Below, one piece after another: positions 35,865 to 44,306 of a stretch of DNA of 64,000 nucleotides; the stretch's first letter is position 1, and each line of letters starts with the position of its first letter. The notes under the pieces were generated by a model, which saw nothing but the letters and a program-made list of their open reading frames with translations, had not been told where the DNA came from and made no database searches. Both the position numbers and the translations under genes were made by a program. Source of the DNA: Porticoccaceae bacterium (GTDB lineage: Bacteria > Pseudomonadota > Gammaproteobacteria > Pseudomonadales > Porticoccaceae); contig JAQXBF010000008.1 in NCBI GenBank assembly GCA_029252555.1, positions 1 to 64,000 on the forward strand, written 5' to 3'.

Positions 35865-36674
35865 TTATTTAGGCGCTTTTAAGAAACGCAGTAATTTGTT
35901 TTCACAGTACGCCTGTGAATCTAGCACCAGCCGCTCCTGAATAAGCTGTAGCTGGTGCATAAAGAACATCACGACCATGCTGATGAGCAGGGCGATAAAA
36001 GTCGAGTTAAAGGCGACGCCCAGACTACTGGTGACGCCGGCAATATTACCTTGCATGGCTTCGTGGGCTTGGCCCAGTGCAGCACCAATGCCGCGAACGG
36101 TGCCGATAAAGCCGATGGAGGGGATGGCCCAGGTGATATAGCGCACCATCGATAATTCTGAGTCGAGGCGATCATTCTCTGTGTCACAGACATTGGATAC
36201 GGCTTCGGTGGCAAATTGCACGCTGTCAGTAACCTGAAATCTGGTCAGCGCCGTTTGCAAGGCTCGGGGCAGCAGATAGCCTCGTTGCTCATCAGGCAGC
36301 GCTTGTAGTGGGCGAGTTAGTTGACCGGCATCATCTGGCAGCACACGCGAGCCCTCGGCAATAGACACCAGGGGTAGCTCGAGCATATGTTTCTCGCGAA
36401 TGCTGGTGCGCGTTTTATAGCCCATAATGGCGAGAGCCCAGAACATCAGAATAAAACAGGACTCCTGCTCGATATCTTTGATAACGATAAAAAATGATCG
36501 CGGCACTACATATTCTTCACCGGCTGCTGCCATTTCTGCATGCTGACGGATCGTGCTGTCGGCATTGGGTCGCACCACAGTAACAAAGATGGTGTGGATG
36601 ATAATCACCGATAGCAGCAGAGCCACTAGCTGGAAAAACATCTCGTTGGTTGCGCGATTGGCTGGGCTGTTCAT
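35865..36674 (-). CDS. MotA/TolQ/ExbB family proton channel subunit
   Basis: 269 residues with membrane segments near 12-34, 70-88, 178-202 and 216-240. The family core is clear: WAIPSIGFIGTVRGIGAALG with Thr192, then GVAFNSTFIALLISMVV with Thr225, as in TolQ/ExbB where these line the ion path. These proteins form pentamers around a dimer of a one-helix B subunit (TolR/ExbD/MotB). No classic TolR/ExbD gene is present, but the two VWA genes just downstream supply one-helix proteins with a conserved Asp. The region between segments 2 and 3 is about 90 residues, longer than in ExbB and cytoplasmic. Confidence 0.9.
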   Translation of the reverse strand: MNSPANRATNEMFFQLVALLLSVIIIHTIFVTVVRPNADSTIRQHAEMAAAGEEYVVPRSFFIVIKDIEQESCFILMFWALAIMGYKTRTSIREKHMLELPLVSIAEGSRVLPDDAGQLTRPLQALPDEQRGYLLPRALQTALTRFQVTDSVQFATEAVSNVCDTENDRLDSELSMVRYITWAIPSIGFIGTVRGIGAALGQAHEAMQGNIAGVTSSLGVAFNSTFIALLISMVVMFFMHQLQLIQERLVLDSQAYCENKLLRFLKAPK

Positions 36675-36748
36675 AGTTTTATTCCTGTGTCTAAAATCGT
36701 TTTTATAACAAGGCTTCTATTTAAAACGGCACGTTTATAAAGAGTTAT

Positions 36749-36985
36749 TCAAATATCTGAGGGGAGCGGGACTGGAAAATCCTCAGATATCTCTTCAGTG
36801 GGCTTAAAGTCACTGTCTTCTGGTGGGGCGCTTTGTTCTGCTGTTTCTTCTGGTGCGCCCGCTAGTGTTTCTAACGGGCGTTCTTCAGCGCCAGCAGTTT
36901 CAATATTTTGCCCTCTATCCGATTCGGCTTGCTGCCCCATCACCATGGTTGGCAATACCAGTAGCAGTATTATTAAAAATCTCAT
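36749..36985 (-). CDS. Small exported acidic protein
   Basis: 78 residues: a signal peptide (about 1-17, MRFLIILLLVLPTMVMGQ) followed by a short Glu/Pro-rich, probably disordered tail with no recognised domain. GGAG lies eight bases before the ATG, which overlaps the stop of the PEGA-FGE gene by four bases. The coupling and the clean signal peptide argue that it is real. Function unknown; perhaps a linker or small periplasmic part of the machine encoded around it. Confidence 0.7.
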   Translation of the reverse strand: MRFLIILLLVLPTMVMGQQAESDRGQNIETAGAEERPLETLAGAPEETAEQSAPPEDSDFKPTEEISEDFPVPLPSDI

Positions 36986-39051
36986 GGCTTGGCTCCAGGC
37001 CTGTCCACATAGCGGGCGATTCTAAAGCCTACATCCAGGCGGCCCTCAGTGCCAGCGTCCCGATAGCTTAAGCGCAGTTCGGTGCGCGAACCCAGCGCCC
37101 AGCTGGCACCGCGTATTACATGGCGATTACCACTGGTGGGCCCAGTGGGATCAATCTCTGGCTCACCTCGATTGGGGCGTATATCGTAGTAGTCGTTGAC
37201 CCATTCGGAGACATTGCCGCTCATATTGTAGAGGCCATTACTATTAGGCTTGAAGCTACCAATATCTGAGGAGACAGGGTAGTTATCATTGTAGTTGGCA
37301 ATGGTGAAGCTGAGGAAGTTTGATGCGCTTTGGTCAGCGTAGTTATCCTGCACCTGCATTGGTGGGTAAAGATTACTGGCCCAAGGGAACACCTTCCCAT
37401 TGCCATTTTTATCGATTCTTGCGGCCCAAGCCCATTCTGCCTCAGTGGGCAAGCGGTAGCCGTGGGAGTTCCAATTAAAGCTGCTTACCGCACCGTCGGC
37501 TATTTCATAGAAAGGGGGTAGGCCCTCTTTACGACTCAGCCAGTTGCAGTAGAGTGCGGCCTGTTCCCAAGAAACTTTGGCCACGGGCTGACTATTCATA
37601 TCCAGTGACTGGGCCTTGATGGCAGAGGAACTGTGTTCTTGCCAGCGACGGAACTCAGTATTGCTAATTTCTTTACGCCCCAGATAAAACGGTCTTTGCA
37701 GGCCCACTTTGCGTTCAGCTTCATTAGCGCGGCGACCGGGCTGGCGGCGGGGAGCACCCATAGTGAATGTTTGATTGGGTTTGAATAGCTTGAGCTCTGT
37801 GCCCACAAAGCTTTTGATACGAGGCGGGCGAGAGGTCCAGTAGGCTTCTTCTACTGTCAGTAGCTTGATACTCAGTGCTTGCTGATGGCCGGGCCTTGGG
37901 GTGACGGTCAGAGATTTCGACTCGTAGCCTGCTTTTTTAATGGTCAGCGTATGGGGTTTTGCATTGAGGGATAATGTTCGACTGCCGGTTCCCTTAGGTT
38001 GGTTGTCCACCAGTATCTGCGCATCGCTGGGGCTAATGGTCAGGGCAATGCTGCCAATATTCGGTTTAAGATTTACATTCACCGCCTTGGTAGCTTCTGG
38101 CTCGAGGCTGGCTGATCTGGTTGCCTTTAGATAGCCTTCAAGAAACAGCTCAATGCGATATTTTTTAAATGGTGCCATGGGCAGATCAATTGGGGTGGTA
38201 CCAAGAAACTGATTGTCAACGGTTATCTTGGCACCGGCAGGTGCACTACTGATCTGTAATATTCCATCAGAAACAATCAGTGCTATAGGTGGATGGGTGG
38301 CACTGGTGCCAGCCTTTACATTGACCCGCTTTTCAAAGGACTTGTAGCCTTTTAGTTGCAGCCGTAAGTTGCTGCCAGTTTCCAAAACCTCTGTGACCAA
38401 CGGCGTCTGACCTATCAGGCGATCGTCGATATAGAGATTGGCACCCGAGGGCTCAGTGTTAAATTGCATTTCTCCCCAGGCAGGCAGCATTGAAACATTT
38501 ATCGACTGGGTGGTGCCCAGCCCGGCAATATCGATTTCTTGCTGCAGGGGAAAGTAGCGATACTTGGTGAATTCTATCTGGTGGGAACCACGGCTAATGC
38601 CTTTAATGGTGCCTGGCACCTCAGCTGCGGGTTCACCATCAATGCTGGCCGCTATTGCGGTTATATCTGAGCCAACTATAAGGTTGCCTGGCAGTGGCTG
38701 CAGCTCTAGTTTTAGATCCTGGGTGGCTTGCCCGCTAACAGTGATTGTTTGCACAAGGGGGTAGTAGCCTTCGGCACTGGCTTCGATACTGTACTCGCCG
38801 CTGAGCAGCAGGTAGTTATCACCGATATTAAAGGATAAACCACTGATATCGATCTCAGCATTTTGTGGCTCTGTCTGAAATATCACAGCGCGGGCAACAA
38901 ACAGATACAGCATAATAATGACGGCACTGGTGGCCAGAACCGCCAGTGCTAATACCCCGGGAGATACCGGCAAGCGGCTCTCGGTGCTTGCTGCATCTAG
39001 GGGTTTAAATTGTGTCGCTGATAGTGGCTGCTTATTATTTTTATCGGGCAT
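36982..39051 (-). CDS. Membrane-anchored PEGA-repeat protein with C-terminal FGE/sulfatase-modifying-factor-like domain
   Basis: 689 residues: cytoplasmic N-terminus, one membrane segment (about 31-53), then four to five PEGA-type beta repeats (for example FNTEPSGANLYIDDRLIGQT and ISSAPAGAKITVDNQFLGTT) to about residue 400, and an FGE-like domain from about 440. The latter has GYRLPTEAEWAWAARI, NMSGNVSEWVNDYYD and the end DVGFRIAR. The active-site Cys pair of true formylglycine-generating enzymes is absent (LRLSYRDAG where CR is usual), so it is probably a binding domain. The bulk faces the periplasm. Operon with the TolQ/VWA genes. Confidence 0.88.
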   Translation of the reverse strand: MPDKNNKQPLSATQFKPLDAASTESRLPVSPGVLALAVLATSAVIIMLYLFVARAVIFQTEPQNAEIDISGLSFNIGDNYLLLSGEYSIEASAEGYYPLVQTITVSGQATQDLKLELQPLPGNLIVGSDITAIAASIDGEPAAEVPGTIKGISRGSHQIEFTKYRYFPLQQEIDIAGLGTTQSINVSMLPAWGEMQFNTEPSGANLYIDDRLIGQTPLVTEVLETGSNLRLQLKGYKSFEKRVNVKAGTSATHPPIALIVSDGILQISSAPAGAKITVDNQFLGTTPIDLPMAPFKKYRIELFLEGYLKATRSASLEPEATKAVNVNLKPNIGSIALTISPSDAQILVDNQPKGTGSRTLSLNAKPHTLTIKKAGYESKSLTVTPRPGHQQALSIKLLTVEEAYWTSRPPRIKSFVGTELKLFKPNQTFTMGAPRRQPGRRANEAERKVGLQRPFYLGRKEISNTEFRRWQEHSSSAIKAQSLDMNSQPVAKVSWEQAALYCNWLSRKEGLPPFYEIADGAVSSFNWNSHGYRLPTEAEWAWAARIDKNGNGKVFPWASNLYPPMQVQDNYADQSASNFLSFTIANYNDNYPVSSDIGSFKPNSNGLYNMSGNVSEWVNDYYDIRPNRGEPEIDPTGPTSGNRHVIRGASWALGSRTELRLSYRDAGTEGRLDVGFRIARYVDRPGAKP

Positions 39052-39230
39052 AGTATCTTTGGTATTTTTTTGTATGTAATTATCGGACTAGTCTGTATTG
39101 CGGCCAAGAGATTGCTTAATTTTGTCATTTATCTCTGCCAGCACCTACTGCGCTAATCTGTTCCCTATTGTGTTCGACTCCGTTTTCTTCCTTTTGTTTA
39201 CATCTAATACCTGCTGCGCGCCAAGTTGGA

Positions 39231-40652
39231 CTAGATTAGCTCATCACAGCTTACTCTTATTGGGGCATCAATGGGTGCACCGGTGATGGTAAATTCGACG
39301 CGGACATCTCTGTAACCCATGCGGGAGCCGGCGACTATGTAACGGCCGGGCTTTAATTTTAGCGATGTCTGCTCAAAGACGCCCAATTTGGCAACACGAA
39401 ATAAGGTTACCTCGGTTAGGCTGTTGGATTGGAGTACCACATCAACCGGTGTTCTTGATTGCTGTAGTACCAGACTAAGGTCGGCGACCTGTTGCTTTAA
39501 AACGGGCCCTGGGCTGGCGATACCGCTGGCATCTTTTAATAGCCGCTGGGCGCTCTGATAATTACTGGCAGCGGATAGTTTTAATGGGTCTGCCAGCACG
39601 CTTTCAAGCTGGTTATTTAATGCTGCGCGCACGCTGACCGGAATGGTTCTTACTTTGGCTTCCGTTAGGGATGGGTCAGTTTGCAATAATTCCTGATAGA
39701 GAATGAGAGCCTGCTGCCACTGTTCATTGCGCTCAAACTCTGCGGCCTGATGCATCTGGTTACTCACGGCCAGCTGAGATCGTTTTGTTTCTACCTGTGA
39801 CAGGGCCTGCGCTGGAGAAGAGTGGTTGTTATTGACCTTGGCTGCGAGATTAAAGGCGGTAGTGGCGGCATCAAACTGATTGCGATCCAATGCCCCAAAG
39901 CCGTCACTCATATGGCCACGAAAACGCTGCTCAGTAATGGCTTGATTGACCGATTTCAAGGCTACTGCGGCTTTTTGGTGTTGGTTATCGATACTGACTG
40001 CCTGCTGAAAATAGGCTTTGGCTGCAGCTAATTCATTGGTTTCAACTCGCTGTTGGCCGTTGTCCAGCGCCGTAATTAGACTCTCTAGTTGCTCTGCGCG
40101 TTGGGAGAGCTGCTGCGATCGGCTATCTTCAGGTGCAATGGCCATGGCAGTAGCTGAGGCCTCATGGGCTAGAACAATATCTGTTATCTGAGCATTTTCG
40201 ATGGCACTGATACCCTCTATCAGTGCGGCTTCGAGGATGGTTTGGCCGGTTTGCTCTAATGCTTGCAACTGGTTTAAGGAGTCTTGGTAGCTGGCTAGAG
40301 CCTCGCGGTAGTCGCCGTAGCCATATTGTTCGTCACCCTGATCAACAAGTGCGATGGCCTGTCGAAACTCAAAGTCTCCCCAGAACTCCACTGTCTGCTC
40401 TTTGAGCTCGTCGCGAACGGCGATAATTTGCGCCAACACTTTTTGAGAGTCCTGACGATATTTGGTTTTCTCTGCGGCGGTGGATGGGCTGACGGCGACC
40501 TTGACCGCCACTGGTTTCTCAGAAGCACTGGGGTCAGCGATCCAGGGGTCGGAGACAAAATTCGGCAATAGTAGTACCACCAGAACCACTAGCAACAATA
40601 AGCCGCCAATAATCAGTCTTTGTTTGCCTTCCTGTTGGCTGGGGCTGGTCAT
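39231..40652 (-). CDS. Single-pass membrane protein with TPR-like repeats and a C-terminal PEGA-like domain
   Basis: 473 residues. One N-terminal membrane segment (about 13-31) precedes a helical region with several TPR-like repeats (GDEQYGYGDYREALASYQDS, ELAAAKAYFQQAVSIDNQHQ, NEQWQQALILYQELLQTDPS) spanning about 100-340. The last 60 residues (TEVTLFRVAKLGVFEQ, LKPGRYIVAGSRMGYRDVRV) look like a PEGA-type beta domain. It should lie in the periplasm, anchored in the inner membrane. It starts two bases after the preceding gene, and 179 bases without a gene separate it from the PEGA-FGE gene. Confidence 0.8.
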   Translation of the reverse strand: MTSPSQQEGKQRLIIGGLLLLVVLVVLLLPNFVSDPWIADPSASEKPVAVKVAVSPSTAAEKTKYRQDSQKVLAQIIAVRDELKEQTVEFWGDFEFRQAIALVDQGDEQYGYGDYREALASYQDSLNQLQALEQTGQTILEAALIEGISAIENAQITDIVLAHEASATAMAIAPEDSRSQQLSQRAEQLESLITALDNGQQRVETNELAAAKAYFQQAVSIDNQHQKAAVALKSVNQAITEQRFRGHMSDGFGALDRNQFDAATTAFNLAAKVNNNHSSPAQALSQVETKRSQLAVSNQMHQAAEFERNEQWQQALILYQELLQTDPSLTEAKVRTIPVSVRAALNNQLESVLADPLKLSAASNYQSAQRLLKDASGIASPGPVLKQQVADLSLVLQQSRTPVDVVLQSNSLTEVTLFRVAKLGVFEQTSLKLKPGRYIVAGSRMGYRDVRVEFTITGAPIDAPIRVSCDELI

Positions 40653-40654
40653 AA

Positions 40655-41935
40655 TTACAATGTCCCGCGCTCTTGTTTATATATTTTGGACAACAGCTCT
40701 TGCCACTGCTGATACTGGGCCTGCACTGTGCCAGTGAGAGTAACAGTGCGGTCTTCAAGTTCTATGACTTGGGGCGCGATCTCTGCTTCCAGAGATGAAC
40801 CCATTTCAGCCACGGATTCATTGTAGGCTGAGGCTTCCTGTTTCTTTTCTAGACCAGATTTAAGGATAAACCCACCCACAGCAGATGTAGCGGTGCTGGC
40901 ATCGCTGACAATTCTGCTCTCAGCTTGCGACCGACCGTATATGCCCGCCAAAATTGCGCCTATACCAGCGATAATGCGGCGGTTGCCCTGCTTGTCGAGC
41001 TGCCGTGCCTTGACCACTGAGTCGTAGGAGGAGCGGCGAAAATCCTGATAGGCCAGGTGCATCTGCTGAGAGAAGCCATCGTAGTAGTCTTGCATGGTGT
41101 CGACATAGAGGTAGTCGCGCTCGCGAATTTTGCGCACACGCATCAATATGCTGTCGTTCTCCGCAGGCAAGCGATCTATTTTTAAGGTGCCGTCGCGTCT
41201 TTCGCTAACATATTTATCAAATGCCTCTGGTGAGAATGATTTGGCAAAGCGCAATTCGGAGATGGTGCGCAGTTCTATGGCTTGCTCATCACTTAGTTTC
41301 TCGCGATAGGCCAGCAGATCGTTGGCGATGCGGACAAACAGATTTTGGAAAGGATCGCCAAGCCTTTTAAGGCGGCGATCGTAGGCGTATTTGCCAGTGG
41401 TCTGTTTATAGTTCTTAGCGAACCATTTTTTACCGCTGCTATCTTTGACCTGCATATCTAGGTCCATGGTTTCACCGTCGGACTGGAGAATGGTGCCGGT
41501 GATATACAGATCCATAACTACGTTGTCGCTTGGGGTAACACGAATAGCCCCCCAGGCACCGCTTTTCTCCATCACTTTGGCCAGCTGATTGGAGAAGTAG
41601 ATGGCTTCTGCAAAGCGCACCTCGGGAAATACAGTATCTTCTTCATCGGTGAGATAAAGGCCATCATTTAAAGTGGGGATGCCTACATCTAATAACGCAG
41701 CTTCAGAAATTTGCTGGCTGGGCGTACGCAGCACCAGAGCGGTGGAAGAGGTGATCTTGTCAGTGGCAGCTAGGGCGGGCGAGGCGGTTATCGCCAAAAT
41801 AACGCAGCAAGCGAACAGGGTTGCCGCGGTAAGTGGGCGGTGCCCTTTAGCTATGGCCGAGCCTTTGGCTGTGCAGTAGCCTCTATATGAGGCACCCTGA
41901 TATGGTCTGTTAATCCCTGAAGTGGTGGTTTCCAT
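40655..41935 (-). CDS. Exported protein of unknown function in the TolQ/VWA operon
   Basis: 426 residues. A basic stretch of about 35 residues precedes a hydrophobic segment ending in ASPALA, which looks like a signal peptide with a long n-region. No other Met offers a shorter start. The mature part has an alpha/beta domain (about 60-190, with MDLYITGTILQSDGETMDL), a helical middle, and a Gly-rich hydrophobic stretch RRIIAGIGAILAGIYG near 325-340 that may insert in a membrane. A coiled-coil-like C-terminus ends the protein. I do not recognise the family. Two bases separate it from the TPR/PEGA gene. Confidence 0.75.
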   Translation of the reverse strand: METTTSGINRPYQGASYRGYCTAKGSAIAKGHRPLTAATLFACCVILAITASPALAATDKITSSTALVLRTPSQQISEAALLDVGIPTLNDGLYLTDEEDTVFPEVRFAEAIYFSNQLAKVMEKSGAWGAIRVTPSDNVVMDLYITGTILQSDGETMDLDMQVKDSSGKKWFAKNYKQTTGKYAYDRRLKRLGDPFQNLFVRIANDLLAYREKLSDEQAIELRTISELRFAKSFSPEAFDKYVSERRDGTLKIDRLPAENDSILMRVRKIRERDYLYVDTMQDYYDGFSQQMHLAYQDFRRSSYDSVVKARQLDKQGNRRIIAGIGAILAGIYGRSQAESRIVSDASTATSAVGGFILKSGLEKKQEASAYNESVAEMGSSLEAEIAPQVIELEDRTVTLTGTVQAQYQQWQELLSKIYKQERGTL

Positions 41936-41993
41936 AGTTGTTCCCGTTTATCCCTATATTTTAGCTATCCAACCTTTTTATACTGAGTTTAAG

Positions 41994-42785
41994 TTATTGA
42001 TTTTTTATACGTCGATATTCGTCCCATAGTCTTTCGCGCAGCACTGGATCCGTCTCTTTCATTGCGGCATCGCGAATTTGACGCTGAACTATATCATCAC
42101 CTTGGCCATCATCTATATCCTCTGGAATTGGAATAGCCTCGCCCTCTTGCCCTTCAGCGCCAGAGGAGCCGCCAGTTTGCTGGCCTGAGCCTTGGCTGCC
42201 TTCGCCCTCTGCGCCTTCAGCCGCGCTCTCTGATCCACCCTCTGCACCGGACCCTTCGGCGGCACGCTTTTCCAGTTCGGCATTGGCTTCGGCCATGCCT
42301 CCCTCGGTGACCTCTTCAAACAGAGGTTCATCACTGTCCATCTGCACACCGCTGCTGCCAGTGGGGCTGAGAATATCAATTTCATTGGCGCTACTTCCGG
42401 TACCGCCTACGGCATCATCAAAACCATCAAGAGAGTCCTCTAGGGCTTGATCCAAATCTTCAACAGACTCTCCACTGCCGGAACTCCCTGAGGAGCCATT
42501 GGCATCTTGGCCCTGGGCCCCACCGGCCTGCTCCCCGCCAGATTGTTGTCCACCGCCTGGCTGTTGACCTCCAGACTGCTGCCCACCAGAAGCTACGCCG
42601 TCAGATTGCTGGCCGCCACCGCTAGAGCCACCGCTGCTGCCAGAGGAGCCACTGCTCGAGCCCGAGGCACCTGATGAACTAGATGGTGGGCTGTAGGAGG
42701 GCATTTGGCAGGCACTTAACAGCAGTGCGATTACCACAGCTGTCGCTATACCGTAGAACCGATCTTTAAAGTTGGTAGCTATCAT
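41994..42785 (-). CDS. Gly/Ser/Gln-rich lipoprotein
   Basis: I use ATG 42785, which has AAGGA six bases upstream and a standard signal peptide (MIATNFKDRFYGIATAVVIALLLSAC). The track start at 42863 lies inside the upstream gene. The 263-residue product has a lipobox LSAC, then about 70 residues of almost only Ser, Gly and Gln, an acidic region, a second low-complexity part and a charged C-terminus (DPVLRERLWDEYRRIK). It is probably a flexible outer-membrane tether. Low complexity makes homology hard to judge. It is ten bases from the preceding TPR gene. Confidence 0.8.
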   Translation of the reverse strand: MIATNFKDRFYGIATAVVIALLLSACQMPSYSPPSSSSGASGSSSGSSGSSGGSSGGGQQSDGVASGGQQSGGQQPGGGQQSGGEQAGGAQGQDANGSSGSSGSGESVEDLDQALEDSLDGFDDAVGGTGSSANEIDILSPTGSSGVQMDSDEPLFEEVTEGGMAEANAELEKRAAEGSGAEGGSESAAEGAEGEGSQGSGQQTGGSSGAEGQEGEAIPIPEDIDDGQGDDIVQRQIRDAAMKETDPVLRERLWDEYRRIKNQ

Positions 42786-42795
42786 TAAAATCCTT

Positions 42796-44052
42796 TTAGC
42801 TCTGCGGAGCTGGTTTCTCGTAGAAGATAACATGTTCAGCTTGTTCGGCCTGGCCAGCCGCAAGTCGCGGCCTAAAGCGTTGGTTCTTAACCTCTTTACG
42901 CAAGGCTTGCAGCTGCTCTTTTGATAAATCTGCGGAGGGGCCTACAACCGCTATATTCTGCGGCACCCCAAATTCTGACACCATCATGCTTACTTCTAAT
43001 TGCGCATCACTGGGCCCGTCAGCGACATCGGACTGGGAGCTTTTGTCCATTGTGAAACTAATTATTCGCGGCTTGCTGAACAACTCTTCGCGCAGCTGCT
43101 CAGATTGCTCTGTGTCTTCCAAAACATCATAGGCGAGTTGATAGGCCTCTGCCGCAGAGAACCTCTGCCCAAACACCAGATACCAGTCACCCAGTTCTGC
43201 GATAGCTATGGCTTGATCTACCTCTAAACTGCCTTCCTGCTGGACCAGAGACTCTACTACTCTTTCCAACGCCACCTTGCCGCGATGAAAGTGCCTGTGA
43301 GAGGTGCTTGAGGCAGCGCGGCTAGAGCTGCCACCGGTTGAAATGGTCATACCCGGCTGGCTGGGTTCTCCATGCTGCTTTATATGGTTGGCGATAAAGT
43401 ACTGTAGATAACCCAGGCGGCGGTATCGATCTGGTGTCGCTGGGTCATCGAGAGCTACGTCGGCATCAAGGATTAATTGCATGCGCATGGCAATGCGTTC
43501 TGAGATCACCAGATTGTCGTATCCACCATTGGCAGAGCGCTCTTCATAGCTAGTGAGATACCAATCGAGCATCTGATCAAGCACAGGCAACATGCGCACA
43601 TCATTTTCACCATAGGCTTTGGTATTGATGGTATAGAGGTTTTCCAATGCTTTTCGCGATTCTTTCCAGTTGCCTAGATAGCTCTCGGCATCTGCAATCG
43701 ATAGCAGGTAGGGTGCCTGAGATAGGCTGTTGAGACCGTAATTCACACGCTCAATCTGCATGCCTCGCTGAAAAGCTTGCCGGGCATCGGCATAGGATCG
43801 TTTTGAATACAGGGATTTACCCAGGCCCAAATAGAGATCTGAGAGTTCGGTAGAGTAGGCGCTGTACTCTGCTTCGACATTATTGATAGCATCAATATAG
43901 TCTTCGACAGGGTCTGAGACAGGTTGCTGCTCTTCGATGGTTTGGGTATGCACATTACCACTAAACAATGTGACTACTGATAGAATGTAAACCGTAAATA
44001 GACTGTATTTATAGGTTGGGGACATTTTGGCCATAGTTTCTGCGGTGGACAT
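42796..44052 (-). CDS. Exported TPR protein with TonB-like C-terminal domain
   Basis: 418 residues. A signal peptide or anchor (about 14-36) precedes TPR-like helices (DLYLGLGKSLYSKRSYADARQAFQRG, PYLLSIADAESYLGNWKESRKALENL). A Ser/His-rich linker lies near residue 240. The last 85 residues (SMMVSEFGVPQNIAVVG ... NQRFRPRLAAGQ) follow the pattern of a TonB C-terminal domain (G-x-V ... FRP). It is the first gene of the long minus-strand operon, with GGAG before the ATG. A TonB-like fold next to TolQ- and TolR-like proteins supports an energy-transducing envelope system. Confidence 0.78.
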   Translation of the reverse strand: MSTAETMAKMSPTYKYSLFTVYILSVVTLFSGNVHTQTIEEQQPVSDPVEDYIDAINNVEAEYSAYSTELSDLYLGLGKSLYSKRSYADARQAFQRGMQIERVNYGLNSLSQAPYLLSIADAESYLGNWKESRKALENLYTINTKAYGENDVRMLPVLDQMLDWYLTSYEERSANGGYDNLVISERIAMRMQLILDADVALDDPATPDRYRRLGYLQYFIANHIKQHGEPSQPGMTISTGGSSSRAASSTSHRHFHRGKVALERVVESLVQQEGSLEVDQAIAIAELGDWYLVFGQRFSAAEAYQLAYDVLEDTEQSEQLREELFSKPRIISFTMDKSSQSDVADGPSDAQLEVSMMVSEFGVPQNIAVVGPSADLSKEQLQALRKEVKNQRFRPRLAAGQAEQAEHVIFYEKPAPQS

Positions 44053-44223
44053 TGCCAGCTCCTAAATAGACTAAAGAATTAGAGTCTTCACTTAAAGGCC
44101 GGTTCCATGGCAAGAACGTAGATTGAGCAGTGTTTTTGATTTTATTGTTCATCGCTGGCATCTTTTACTGCAAAATCATGGTTTTAGCTCATTAATACAT
44201 TATATAAATTTATTTTCCTGAAG

Positions 44224-44261
44224 GATTCTAGACACAGTTTACACTTTTGGCTGCTAGAATC
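44224..44261. promoter_or_regulatory. Inverted repeat upstream of the CoA-transferase gene
   Basis: GATTCTAG (44224-44231) and CTAGAATC (44254-44261) are perfect inverted copies 22 bases apart, within the 254-base space between divergent genes. It could be a two-site operator for either side. The protein that would bind is unknown. Confidence 0.4.
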
Positions 44262-44306
44262 TTCTTCGTTTTTCTGCAACATCACAACGGTAAATACAAC
44301 AGTATT

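Noticed and set aside
29042-44052. Zorya or another known defence system because of the MotA-like channel
   Set aside because: No OmpA-type ZorB, no helicase or nuclease gene occurs in the operon. A known Tol-Pal or Ton set is also not matched.
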